From an uncultured Eubacteriales bacterium (GTDB lineage Bacteria; Bacillota; Clostridia; Christensenellales; CAG-917): a DNA stretch of 64,000 nt. Of the stretch, positions 1-7,836 are shown piece by piece. The stretch covers positions 1-64,000 of the forward strand of contig URIX01000002.1 in NCBI GenBank assembly GCA_900547975.1. Reading direction: 5' to 3'. Position 1 is the first letter of the stretch, and the number at the start of each line of letters is the position of its first letter. The notes under the pieces are model-generated. The model made no database searches. It saw nothing but the letters and a program-made list of their open reading frames with translations, and was not told where the DNA came from. The translations under genes were made by a program, and so were the position numbers.

Positions 1-27
1 ATTGCCTCGCAAACTCCGAAGTCCAAA

Positions 28-124
28 CACGTGAGGAAGGGGGATGCTTTATTTTAGAGTTCACGCCGTCGAACTTTTGTAGAGGAAGAACAACCACGTG
101 AGGAAGGGGAAAACTTTATTTTTA
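28..124. repeat. Pair of direct repeats upstream of spoIVA
   Basis: Two copies of about 30 bp begin with CACGTGAGGAAGGGG at 28 and 95, followed by a shared CTTTATTTT-like tail, 67 bp apart. The copies differ at a few positions. The function is unknown. They lie upstream of the sigma-E-like promoter and could belong to the end of a gene outside the window. Confidence 0.6.
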
Positions 125-169
125 GGAAATAATTTTGCCTAAAATCTTTTTCAAAAACGAAATTTTTTT

Positions 170-198
170 GCATATTACCCATACCGCCGTCATAGAGT
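170..198 (+). promoter_or_regulatory. Sigma-E-like promoter of spoIVA
   Basis: GCATATT (170-176) and CATAGAGT (191-198) are separated by 14 bp. This fits the mother-cell sigma-E pattern (about GTCATATT, 13-15 bp, CATACANT). In Bacillus, spoIVA is transcribed by sigma-E RNA polymerase, so position and gene identity agree. No good sigma-A promoter is seen here. Confidence 0.6.
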
Positions 199-223
199 TT
201 AGCAAACAGAATCGGAGGAGTTT

Positions 224-1702
224 ATGGATAAATTTGACCTTTATCGCGATATTGCCTCACGAACCGGCGGCGATATTTACGTCGGTGTCGTGGGCCCTGT
301 GCGTACCGGCAAGTCTACGCTTATCAAACAAGTGATGCAACAATTCGTCATCGACGGCATCGCAAATCCGGACGACCGCTCGCGCGCAATCGACGAAATT
401 CCGCAGTCCGCTGACGGAAAAACCATTATGACAACGCAACCGAGATTCGTCCCCAACGAGGCGGTCAGAGTGTCGGTGGGCGAGAATATCGCCGTCAATA
501 TGCGCCTTATAGATTGCGTGGGCTATCTCGTGGACGGCGCGCTCGGCGCGGAAAAAGACGGCAAAGAACGAATGGTTTCGACGCCGTGGTCGAGCGAGGA
601 TATGCCTTTTTCAAAAGCCGCCGAAATCGGCACGCAAAAGGTTATAAAAGAGCATAGTACGATTGCGCTTGCCGTCACCACCGACGGTAGTTTCGGCTCG
701 ATATCGAGGCAAGACTACGTCAAAGCAGAGGAAAGAGTCATATCCGAACTCAAAGAGTGCAAAAAGCCGTTCGTCATCGTCCTCAACGTTGCCGACGTCA
801 ACGCTCAAAGCGCGCTTGACCTCAAAGACGAACTCGAAAAGAAGTACGACGCGCCGGTTATCGTCAAAAACGCGTTGACCCTCGACGAGAACGACATCAG
901 CGAGATTCTCGAAACGATATTGCTCGAATTTTCCGTCAAAACCATAGACTTCGATTTGCCGCGCTGGGTGCAGGCGTTGCCTATGGATTGCGACGTGGTG
1001 CGCGAAATCGTGGACAGAGTGAAAAATATGCTCGACGACATCGACAAGATGCGCGACTACGACAAAATCGACGCGTACTTCGAGAACGCAGAGTTCTGGA
1101 AACAACCGTCCGCAATCAGCCTCGACGCAGGAAAGGGCAGAGTGCAAGTGAAGATGACAACGGGCGACGACGTGTTCTTTAAGGTTGCAAGCGAGCAATG
1201 CGGTATAGACGTCAAGGACGATTTCGACTTGCTTTGCGAACTCAAAACGCTTTGCAAGGACAGAGAAAAGATACAAAAAATTCAATCCGCAATGGAACAG
1301 GTGGAAACGCTCGGTTACGGAATCGTCGCGCCCACTCTCGATGAAATCGAACTCAAAGAACCCGAAATCTTGCGACAAGGTCAGCAATACGGCGTGAAAC
1401 TCTCGGCAAAAGCACCGTCACTTCACATAATGAAAGTGGACGTCGAAACCGAAGTAAGTCCCATCATCGGAAGCGAGCAACAGAGCAAAGATATGGTCGA
1501 AGGTATGCTTCAAGACTTTGAAAGCGACAAGCAAGCGATTATGAACACCAACATTTTCGGAAGGTCGCTCTCGACGCTCGTCGCAGACGGAATCAACAAT
1601 AAATTGCAAACCGTACCCACCGACGCAGAGCAGAAACTTCGCAAGACTTTGGGACGTATCGTCAACGAGGGCAAAGGCGGCGTGATTTGCATCTTGTTGT
1701 AA
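224..1702 (+). CDS. spoIVA: Stage IV sporulation protein A (spore coat ATPase)
   Basis: This 492-residue protein matches SpoIVA, the ATPase that polymerises on the outer forespore membrane and anchors the spore coat. A Walker A motif (GPVRTGKST) lies at about residues 24-32, and the segment MRLIDCVGYLVDG near residue 97 fits the switch/Walker B region of this TRAFAC-type NTPase. The middle and C-terminal parts have the family's alternating polar character, and the chain ends in a short hydrophobic tail (VICILL). Length equals the usual 492 residues. The ATG is preceded by GGAGG at 215-219. Its promoter looks sigma-E-like. Its presence is the best sign that the organism sporulates. Confidence 0.96.
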   Translation: MDKFDLYRDIASRTGGDIYVGVVGPVRTGKSTLIKQVMQQFVIDGIANPDDRSRAIDEIPQSADGKTIMTTQPRFVPNEAVRVSVGENIAVNMRLIDCVGYLVDGALGAEKDGKERMVSTPWSSEDMPFSKAAEIGTQKVIKEHSTIALAVTTDGSFGSISRQDYVKAEERVISELKECKKPFVIVLNVADVNAQSALDLKDELEKKYDAPVIVKNALTLDENDISEILETILLEFSVKTIDFDLPRWVQALPMDCDVVREIVDRVKNMLDDIDKMRDYDKIDAYFENAEFWKQPSAISLDAGKGRVQVKMTTGDDVFFKVASEQCGIDVKDDFDLLCELKTLCKDREKIQKIQSAMEQVETLGYGIVAPTLDEIELKEPEILRQGQQYGVKLSAKAPSLHIMKVDVETEVSPIIGSEQQSKDMVEGMLQDFESDKQAIMNTNIFGRSLSTLVADGINNKLQTVPTDAEQKLRKTLGRIVNEGKGGVICILL

Positions 1703-1741
1703 CAAAACGCAGTTTACAATACCGTTTGTAAAGGATAAAAC

Positions 1742-1785
1742 ACAAAATCCGTCGATAAAGCGATTTGTCGGCGGATTTTGTTTTG
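1742..1785 (+). terminator. Terminator after spoIVA
   Basis: The 10-bp stem ACAAAATCCG / CGGATTTTGT (1742-1751 with 1772-1781) extends inward by further pairing and is followed by a T-rich run. It sits 40 bp after the spoIVA stop. Confidence 0.8.
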
Positions 1786-1878
1786 AATTTTCAAAGACGG
1801 AATCCGAAAAGACGAAAACGAAGAAAACTATGCAAATCCGACATATTGTATCGACATTATTTTTTATATTATATTTAT

Positions 1879-1907
1879 TTGACATTGCAAAAAACAAATT
1901 ATAAAAT
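1879..1907 (+). promoter_or_regulatory. Sigma-A promoter of the MATE gene
   Basis: TTGACA (1879-1884) and TAAAAT (1902-1907) have a 17-bp spacer, 36 bp before the MATE start codon. This is a near-consensus housekeeping promoter. Confidence 0.65.
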
Positions 1908-1942
1908 ATGGGCGCAATAAACAAGAAGGAAGAAGGCATCGT

Positions 1943-3421
1943 ATGCAAAAAGATTTGACCGTCGGCAAACCTATGAGCGTGATTTGGAAGTTTTGCTTGC
2001 CGCTTTTCGGTAGCATAATTTTTCAACAACTTTACAATCTCGCAGATAGTTTCGTAGCGGGAAAATTTATCGGCGACAACGCGCTCGCCGCCGTCGGTAA
2101 CAGTTACGAGATAACTCTAATTTTCATTGCTTTCGCTTTCGGTTGCAACATCGGTTGCTCGGTTATCGTTTCAAAGTTTTTCGGTGCGAGAAAGTTCAAC
2201 GATATGAAAACCGCCGTGTTTACCACTTGGATTGCGGGCGGCGTTTTGTGCGCGATTCTTATGATTCTCGGCCTTACGCTCAGCGAGGGACTTTTGAAAC
2301 TTATCCGCACGCCGAGCGAGATTATGGCGGATTCCAAACTCTATCTCGACATCTATGTTTGGGGCTTGCCGTTTGTGTTCTTCTACAACATCGCAACGGG
2401 TATTTTCTCGGCAATGGGGGACAGCCGCACGCCGTTTATATTCCTTGCTTGCTCGTCGCTTGCAAATATCGGTATGGATATTCTGTTCGTCGCGACTTTC
2501 AAAATGGGCGTTGCGGGCGTTGCGTGGGCGACGTTCCTTTGTCAAGGCGTAAGTTGTGTTCTTGCCGTCGCGTTCGTTTTGGTTCAACTCAAGAAGGTCA
2601 AAACCGAAGGCAAAATCAAAGTCTTTTCTTGGCGTATTCTGCGCGATACGGCGGTGATTGCCGTTCCGAGTATCTTCCAACAAAGTTTCATTTCTGTGGG
2701 CAACATCATCATCCAAAGTATGGTCAACTCGTTCGGCACGGTGGTTATGGCAGGCTACTCGGCAAGCATAAAACTCAACAACCTCGTCGTAACGTCGTTC
2801 ACCACGCTCGGCAACGGTATTTCAAACTACACGAGCCAGAATCTCGGCGCAAACAAGCCCGAGCGTATTCGCCCCGGGTTTATGTCGGGTTTGATTTTCG
2901 TTTGGATTCTGTGCGTGCCTATCGTGCTTCTTTATATGCTCGCCGGCAAGCCGCTTCTTCTCATATTCCTCAAAGACGGCGGAAGCGAGTCTATACAAGT
3001 CGGGTTGCAGTTCTTGCGTATCGTGTCGCCGTTCTACTTTATGGTCGCGGTCAAAATCATTGCCGACGGCGTGCTTCGCGGCGGCGGAAAGATGGGAAGA
3101 TTTATGATAACCACCTTTTCCGACCTCATTCTTCGCGTCGTTATATCCGCATTCTTATACAAGCCGATGGGCCCGGCGGGTATATGGTGGTCTTGGCCGA
3201 TAGGCTGGGCGGTCGGAACAATCCTCTCGGCAGCGTTCTTCTTCACGATAAAGTGGAACAAGCACCTTCCCGAAGAAGTGTATATCCGCGAGCCGAACTT
3301 GCCTCAGTCACTCGTAGATTGCGATGAAGAACACGCTACGGAAGTTCTCGAATCCGAGCAGGAAGCAGCCGACGACGCGCTTGCCGCCGTTGAAACGGAC
3401 AGCGAAAACGTCACCGAGTGA
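1943..3421 (+). CDS. MATE family efflux transporter
   Basis: This 492-residue polytopic protein is of the MATE family, which exports drugs or metabolites in exchange for Na+ or H+. The start (LTVGKPMSVIWKFCLPLFGS) and the motif QQLYNLADSFVAGKFIG at about residues 30-46 are characteristic of bacterial MATE proteins. Two MatE repeats fill roughly residues 15-175 and 235-400, with about 12 membrane segments. The last 40 residues form an acidic cytoplasmic tail rich in Glu and Asp, longer than usual. The ATG follows an AAGGAAGAAGG stretch. It is monocistronic, with its own promoter and terminator. Substrate cannot be inferred. Confidence 0.93.
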   Translation: MQKDLTVGKPMSVIWKFCLPLFGSIIFQQLYNLADSFVAGKFIGDNALAAVGNSYEITLIFIAFAFGCNIGCSVIVSKFFGARKFNDMKTAVFTTWIAGGVLCAILMILGLTLSEGLLKLIRTPSEIMADSKLYLDIYVWGLPFVFFYNIATGIFSAMGDSRTPFIFLACSSLANIGMDILFVATFKMGVAGVAWATFLCQGVSCVLAVAFVLVQLKKVKTEGKIKVFSWRILRDTAVIAVPSIFQQSFISVGNIIIQSMVNSFGTVVMAGYSASIKLNNLVVTSFTTLGNGISNYTSQNLGANKPERIRPGFMSGLIFVWILCVPIVLLYMLAGKPLLLIFLKDGGSESIQVGLQFLRIVSPFYFMVAVKIIADGVLRGGGKMGRFMITTFSDLILRVVISAFLYKPMGPAGIWWSWPIGWAVGTILSAAFFFTIKWNKHLPEEVYIREPNLPQSLVDCDEEHATEVLESEQEAADDALAAVETDSENVTE

Positions 3422-3477
3422 TTGCAGCATAAACGGAAAAACGCATAAGATAATAAACAAATTAGTAGAATAGCAAA

Positions 3478-3511
3478 GAAAAACGCACCGCACGGTGCGT
3501 TTTTCTTTTTG
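3478..3511 (+). terminator. Terminator after the MATE gene; left copy of a 27-bp repeat
   Basis: The palindrome ACGCACCG-CACGGTGCGT is flanked by A and T runs. The 27 bp at 3478-3504 recur exactly at 6953-6979. It works as a terminator and is a candidate left attachment site of the integrase block. Confidence 0.8.
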
Positions 3512-3536
3512 ACATAATTATTTTTGTTTGAGAAAA

Positions 3537-3564
3537 CCCTCGTGTAATATTTTAACACGGAGGG
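3537..3564 (+). promoter_or_regulatory. Hairpin sequestering the integrase RBS
   Basis: CCCTCGTGT (3537-3545) can pair with ACACGGAGGG (3555-3564) over 9 bp with one bulged G. The 3' arm contains the GGAGGG ribosome-binding site of the integrase (ATG at 3569), so translation initiation should be restrained when the hairpin forms. Confidence 0.6.
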
Positions 3565-3568
3565 CAGT

Positions 3569-4483
3569 ATGAAATATTCAGAATGGCTTTATATATGGCT
3601 CGACAATTATGTCGGGCCGTCAAACAAAATCAGAACGTGTCAGCGTTATCGTCAAATCATCGTGAATCACGTTATTCCGTTTTTAGGAAACAAAGAAGTA
3701 AACGACCTTTCGCCGCTCGTATTGCAACAATACGTTTCGGAATTGCTTGCACACGGCAACTTAAAGACAGGGCAAGGACTTGCATCGAACACCGTAAACG
3801 CCGTGATTTCCGTTGTTCAAAACTCGTTGAAGACAGCGCATATGCTGGGGTATGCGGATGATTATGCGGCAAATATGATTAAACGACCGAAAACAGTTGA
3901 ACGAAAAGTGGAATGTTTTACTCTTGCAGAACAAAAGAAAATTGAATTTGCGGTGTTGAACGGCAAAAAATCCAAAATGCTCGGTGTGGTTTTGTGTTTG
4001 TATACGGGGTTGCGCATAGGCGAATTGATTGCGTTGAAGTGGCGCAACGTAGACTTGCAAAAAGGTCTTATCGAAGTATGTTGTTCTTGCCACGATTCAA
4101 AAGACGGCATAGTGTTCGACAACCCCAAAACCGAAAGTTCTCGGCGCATTATTCCTATTCCGAAACAACTGATTCCGTTGCTAAAAGGTATGAAGAAAAA
4201 TGATCGTTCTGATTTTGTAGTTTCTCAAAACGGCAAACCTGTTTGTGTGCGCTCGTATCAACGTTCGTTTGAACTATTGTTGAAAAAACTGAATATTCCG
4301 CATAAAGGGTTTCATTCGCTTCGACATACTTTCGCAACTCGCGCATTAGAGTGCGGAATGGACGTGAAATCACTATCGGAAATTCTCGGACACAAGAACC
4401 CCGTTGTTACGCTCAATCGCTATGCTCATTCTCTGTTGGAACACAAATCGGCAATGATGAATCGGCTTGGAAAACTGCTTTGA
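3569..4483 (+). CDS. Tyrosine recombinase (phage-type integrase)
   Basis: This 304-residue site-specific recombinase has an N-terminal SAM-like core-binding domain (about residues 1-105) and a C-terminal catalytic domain with the full set of active residues: Arg149 (TGLRIGEL), His249-x-x-Arg252 (HSLRHTFATR), His275 (LGHKN) and the Tyr285 nucleophile (TLNRYAHS). It lacks the AT-binding N-terminal domain of Tn916-type integrases, so it is shorter than those (about 400 residues). Its RBS lies in a hairpin. No excisionase or tRNA target is adjacent. The catalytic set is intact, so it is probably functional. A role in mobilising this block is inferred from position next to the repeat. Confidence 0.93.
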   Translation: MKYSEWLYIWLDNYVGPSNKIRTCQRYRQIIVNHVIPFLGNKEVNDLSPLVLQQYVSELLAHGNLKTGQGLASNTVNAVISVVQNSLKTAHMLGYADDYAANMIKRPKTVERKVECFTLAEQKKIEFAVLNGKKSKMLGVVLCLYTGLRIGELIALKWRNVDLQKGLIEVCCSCHDSKDGIVFDNPKTESSRRIIPIPKQLIPLLKGMKKNDRSDFVVSQNGKPVCVRSYQRSFELLLKKLNIPHKGFHSLRHTFATRALECGMDVKSLSEILGHKNPVVTLNRYAHSLLEHKSAMMNRLGKLL

Positions 4484-4680
4484 TATGTGCATAAAATAAT
4501 GTAATTTATGCACTAATTATAAATTTTTTGGTATTGAATGTCAATATTCTCGGTGTTTTTGTCCGCTTGTTGTTCATAAACCACAAATTTTATGTACAAG
4601 AATAAGGCATTTGTTCATCAATTACATTAATTGATGAACATTTGTTCTATCAAAGTGTTCACAAATTGGAGGAGATAACA

Positions 4681-6435
4681 GTGAAAAAAGTATTATTGTT
4701 ATTAATGTGTGTGATGCTGGTATTGGTTATCTGTGGTTGTGATGGGCAAGATAATAACGAAACGCCCAATAATAATATTAACTCACAAATTACATACATG
4801 AATAAAAATGATTTGTATTTTGCATCAGGCTGCGATCATGCTTTGATTGAAGAATATTTTAAGAAAAACGGTGTTGAGAATCATAATAAATATACAATTA
4901 CGGCATCAAAAACTCACGGCTCTATTGTTATAGCGTATTCAATAACATTTTCTCCAAAAACAAACAATTTCTTTGTTATTAGTAGCTATACGGAGAATGG
5001 TGCAAGTTATGGCATTGCAGATCAAGATACATATAAAGGGTCAATAGAAATTGAGGTCAATCAGTCTTTGGAAGATGCGAAATATTTGGGAGAATATGAA
5101 CATCAAGCAGTAGCACTTGACAAACCTGTATCAGCTTATTATACTGCGGGGTTCACTTTTTCCGGTGTAAAATACAAATCATTGACGAAAGTGGCGGATT
5201 TCGATCAAATTAAATATACAGGACAAATAATTAATGCGAGTAATTATATGGCAGCAAACAAAGCGTTTGATAAAGAGGAAACGGGGGCTAAATGTTATGA
5301 ATGCATCAATAGATGTTTAACCGCATTGGATGGCTTATTTAAAAAAATCGATAGTTCTTATGTAATAGCAAACAAATATATTTCCGAAAGTGAATGCAAT
5401 CACATTGCAGTGACCGATAAAGGATATGATGCAACTTGTTTAGAAACAGGCATGACAGATGGAACGCATTGTAAGATTTGCAACAAAGTTCTTTCGAAGC
5501 AGCAAGTTATTCCGGCAAAAGGTCATACGCCTATTATTGATGAAGGTTATCCGAATACATGTACACAAGACGGTTTATCCGAAGGTTCGCATTGTGCAGT
5601 TTGCAATACGGTTTTAACTGCGCAAGTTCCTATTCCTGCAAAACATAATTATATCAATAGAGAATGTAGTTTATGTCATAAAATTGAGCCATCAAATGGA
5701 TTGGAATTTTCTTCATATTACTTGGCTAATTATGGACAATGTTACGGTGTCACCGGCATTGGATTGTGTAACGACGAATTGATGGTTATTCCCGATACAT
5801 ATAATGGTGTACCTGTTAGAATTATTGGGAAAGATGCGTTTAAGGGGAATAGCTATATAAAAAAACTGATGCTGAATAATAATATCGTTTCTATTAAAAC
5901 AGGTGCGTTTAGTGGGTGTATAAACCTAACGGAAGTGAATTTGCCAAATACAATAGCAGAAGTCGGCGCATATTCGTTTTATAACTGCGGTTATTATAAT
6001 AATTCAGCAAATTGGAATAACAATGTGTTATATATAAATTCTGTCCTCATAGAAGCCAAAAGAGAATTAGAAGGAGTATATACGATTGCATCCGGCACAA
6101 CTTTAATATCTGAAAACGCTTTTATGTCTTGTGAAAAAATTACTACTGTAACAATGCCTAATAGCGTTTTATACGTTGGCAATAATGCTTTTATGAACTG
6201 TAACGAATTAGCATCTGTAATAATGTCAAATAACGTGATCGATATAGGCAGTCATGTGTTTGAGTACTGTAAAATAAATAAGATTTATTTGCCGAAATCG
6301 TTGCGTTCGTACTATTCCGGCGATAATATAAAAACGATAGAGTATGCTGGAACAGTTTCTGAATGGAACAAAGTGCAGAAAGGCAATTATTATATGGGTG
6401 GAGTTACAATTAATTGTTCTAATGGCACAGTATAA
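4681..6435 (+). CDS. BspA-type leucine-rich repeat lipoprotein
   Basis: This is a predicted cell-surface lipoprotein of 584 residues. I start it at the GTG at 4681, which follows GGAGGA (4669-4674) and gives a classic signal peptide (KKVLLLLMCVMLVLV) ending in the lipobox ICGC; an in-frame ATG at 4642 would bury the signal. Residues about 235-340 contain two to three Cys-rich repeats of the form C-x-TG-T-G-HC-x2-C followed by VIPAKGH, common in Clostridia surface proteins. From about residue 360 on are BspA-like leucine-rich repeats (LRR_5 type: I-x3-AF-x-C-x-L-x2-V-x-LP). These proteins usually bind surfaces or host ligands. The gene is AT-rich compared with its neighbours, suggesting transfer. 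Confidence 0.85.
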   Translation: MKKVLLLLMCVMLVLVICGCDGQDNNETPNNNINSQITYMNKNDLYFASGCDHALIEEYFKKNGVENHNKYTITASKTHGSIVIAYSITFSPKTNNFFVISSYTENGASYGIADQDTYKGSIEIEVNQSLEDAKYLGEYEHQAVALDKPVSAYYTAGFTFSGVKYKSLTKVADFDQIKYTGQIINASNYMAANKAFDKEETGAKCYECINRCLTALDGLFKKIDSSYVIANKYISESECNHIAVTDKGYDATCLETGMTDGTHCKICNKVLSKQQVIPAKGHTPIIDEGYPNTCTQDGLSEGSHCAVCNTVLTAQVPIPAKHNYINRECSLCHKIEPSNGLEFSSYYLANYGQCYGVTGIGLCNDELMVIPDTYNGVPVRIIGKDAFKGNSYIKKLMLNNNIVSIKTGAFSGCINLTEVNLPNTIAEVGAYSFYNCGYYNNSANWNNNVLYINSVLIEAKRELEGVYTIASGTTLISENAFMSCEKITTVTMPNSVLYVGNNAFMNCNELASVIMSNNVIDIGSHVFEYCKINKIYLPKSLRSYYSGDNIKTIEYAGTVSEWNKVQKGNYYMGGVTINCSNGTV

Positions 6436-6485
6436 CAGCATTAGTAAACAATTATTTCAGTATACTAAGGGAAAGAGGTTTTATT

Positions 6486-6950
6486 ATGGATAAAATGGTT
6501 GTTGTTGCAGGATGGGGAAACTGCGGAAAGACGACTTCTACAAACTTGGTTATATGCAAGTTGATAAAGCAAGGTTATACCGCTGTTTCGTCAAACAATG
6601 GCAATTTTTGGAATAAATTAAACGCGAAAGGCGAACGCACGGTAGGCGGATTTGTCGTTTTGCAAAAAGACGGAAAGAAAATTGCAGTTATTACGTTCGG
6701 TGATATTGTGTCGGACGTTGACAGTGTTATGAAATCAATAGATTTCGAAGAGATTGACTGCCTCGTTTGCTGTTCGCGCGCCGCAAAAGGGAAGCGCGTA
6801 TTCGAGTATTTCCATCGCGATGTTGTCGGGAAAATAGATATTGATAAAGTCAAAATACTTCCCATATACAAAAATCTAATAAGTTACCACGATAGAAACG
6901 ATAAAGAGAATGAACAATTATCCCAAATAATCGTAGACTGGATTGTCTAA
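6486..6950 (+). CDS. Small P-loop NTPase-like protein
   Basis: This 154-residue protein begins with a beta-strand and a Walker A loop, VVVAGWGNCGKTTSTN (about residues 5-20), placing it among P-loop NTPases of the MinD/dethiobiotin-synthetase/GTPase-like fold. A Walker-B-like strand appears as KKIAVITFGD (about 69-78), and the strand EEIDCLVCCSRA (about 91-102) may be the base-recognition or sensor region. It lacks the length of a full Ras-like or SIMIBI enzyme. I recognise no specific family. An AAAGAGG RBS lies about 8 bp before the ATG, and a terminator follows directly. It shares the putative mobile block with the integrase and lipoprotein. Confidence 0.7.
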   Translation: MDKMVVVAGWGNCGKTTSTNLVICKLIKQGYTAVSSNNGNFWNKLNAKGERTVGGFVVLQKDGKKIAVITFGDIVSDVDSVMKSIDFEEIDCLVCCSRAAKGKRVFEYFHRDVVGKIDIDKVKILPIYKNLISYHDRNDKENEQLSQIIVDWIV

Positions 6951-6952
6951 TT

Positions 6953-6980
6953 GAAAAACGCACCGCACGGTGCGTTTTTT
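6953..6980 (+). terminator. Terminator; right copy of the 27-bp repeat
   Basis: This is identical over 27 bp to 3478-3504: a palindromic stem ACGCACCG/CGGTGCGT with flanking A and T runs. It starts 2 bp after the stop of the P-loop gene and is the candidate right end of the integrase block. Confidence 0.8.
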
Positions 6981-7008
6981 GATGGATTCTAACGGGAGGG
7001 TAGGAGAA

Positions 7009-7191
7009 TCACCAGTCTTCACGGTGATTGATTTTGACATCGTCGTAATACTCAAAGTACTTTTGTTTGTATCTTTGAGTTTCGTTGCGGTGGCGTTTTA
7101 GTTCTTCACGCGCCGCTTTTTCGGCTTCGTTTTTCGGCTCTGCACCCTTTACTTCGTCAATAGGGGTGAGACGAATTTTTTCGTAATCCAT
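7009..7191 (-). CDS. Hypothetical charged small protein
   Basis: This is a 60-residue open frame starting at the ATG at 7191 (DYEKIRLTPIDEVKG...). It is rich in Lys, Glu and Arg, and a helical segment (EAEKAAREELKRHRNETQRY) could form a short coiled coil. An alternative GTG at 7224 adds 11 residues. Neither start has a convincing ribosome-binding site, so the gene is doubtful. It does not overlap another gene and its composition looks protein-like. No function is proposed. It lies just outside the right end of the integrase block. Confidence 0.4.
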   Translation of the reverse strand: MDYEKIRLTPIDEVKGAEPKNEAEKAAREELKRHRNETQRYKQKYFEYYDDVKINHREDW

Positions 7192-7258
7192 AAGCAAAAA
7201 TCTACTCTGAGGCACCGGCAACACGCAAGTGTGCGTATTGCGCTAAGCCTCGCTTGAT

Positions 7259-7385
7259 TTTTGCTTTACTACCGCGCAGAGAATTTGTGCTATCAGTTCA
7301 AACACGGACAAAAACTCGTGCCACAATTTCGCCAAATTGTCTGCTTGGTGATGCGTGCTGCGCACGCAAGCGGTGTAAAGCAAAA
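7259..7385. repeat. Long palindromic element with nested hairpins
   Basis: TTTTGCTTTAC plus CCGC (7259-7275) pairs with GCGG plus GTAAAGCAAAA (7370-7385). Inside lie smaller hairpins, including ACAATTTCGCCAAATTGT and a 15-nt one with a 6-bp stem (GCGTGC-TGC-GCACGC, 7353-7367). It fits the palindromic-array style seen elsewhere in this window. The rest of 7225-7447 shows no gene. Confidence 0.6.
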
Positions 7386-7398
7386 GATTATTCATTTC

Positions 7399-7450
7399 GG
7401 GTGTGGGCAGAGCCCACCCAAAATTATTAATTATTAATTATTAATTATTA
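7399..7450. repeat. Dispersed hairpin plus ATTATTAATT repeat, copy 1
   Basis: A GGGTGTGGGC / GCCCACCC hairpin is followed by tandem ATTATTAATT units. A similar arrangement occurs at 9121-9169. Each lies at the 3' end of a minus-strand gene (yhbY and potD), and the stop codon falls inside the AT-rich part. A terminator role is possible. Confidence 0.6.
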
Positions 7451-7744
7451 ATTCAAATCGATATGTTCCACGTCGTCGCGGGTGCTACGCTTGTATATCA
7501 CGATTTTGTTCCCGATTGCCGTTACGGGTTCTGCGCCCGTCTTTTTGCATACCTCGTCCAAAACGTCTTTGGCGTTTGCCTCTGCGTTGCGAAGGACGGA
7601 TATTTTGACAAGTTCGTGAAGTTCGAGCGCAAGACAAATGTCGTTGACTTGGTTGTCGCCCACGCCGTTTTTGCCGATTTGGAAGATTGGATTTATCGTT
7701 TGCGCCATACTGCGAAGTTTTGCGCGTTGTCCACTTGTTATCAT
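7448..7744 (-). CDS. yhbY: YhbY family RNA-binding protein (CRM domain)
   Basis: At 98 residues this is a single CRM domain, the fold of YhbY, a small ribosome-assembly factor that associates with pre-50S particles. The start SGQRAKLRSMAQTINPIFQIGKNGV and the later HELVKISVL and GNKIVIYKR segments are typical; the GxxG-like loop is present as IGKNG. Length matches the family (about 97 residues). The ATG at 7744 follows a GAGGTAAC RBS. It lies 92 bp downstream of the CDF gene on the same strand and may be cotranscribed. Confidence 0.93.
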   Translation of the reverse strand: MITSGQRAKLRSMAQTINPIFQIGKNGVGDNQVNDICLALELHELVKISVLRNAEANAKDVLDEVCKKTGAEPVTAIGNKIVIYKRSTRDDVEHIDLN

Positions 7745-7836
7745 TGTTACCTCGATTGTTCGATTGCGCCGTGCAATCTGTTGAAACTGTATTTTGTCAC
7801 CGATATATTAGCATTTTTGGCGGCAGTATGCAAGCG

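Larger units (their letters stand above)
3478..6979 (+). mobile_element. Putative small integrase-bearing element
   Basis: A tyrosine integrase gene lies just inside the left of two identical 27-bp palindromic terminators (3478-3504, 6953-6979). The 3.47-kb interval holds the integrase, a lipoprotein and a small P-loop protein. The lipoprotein gene is clearly more AT-rich than the flanking chromosome. That the repeats are attachment sites is inference; two genes could simply use identical terminators. Confidence 0.45.

Noticed and set aside
3569..4483. Integrase as the driver of the tRNA-tail elements
   Set aside because: It is possible in principle, but nothing in the sequence links this integrase to tRNA 3' ends; its own candidate att sites are terminators.
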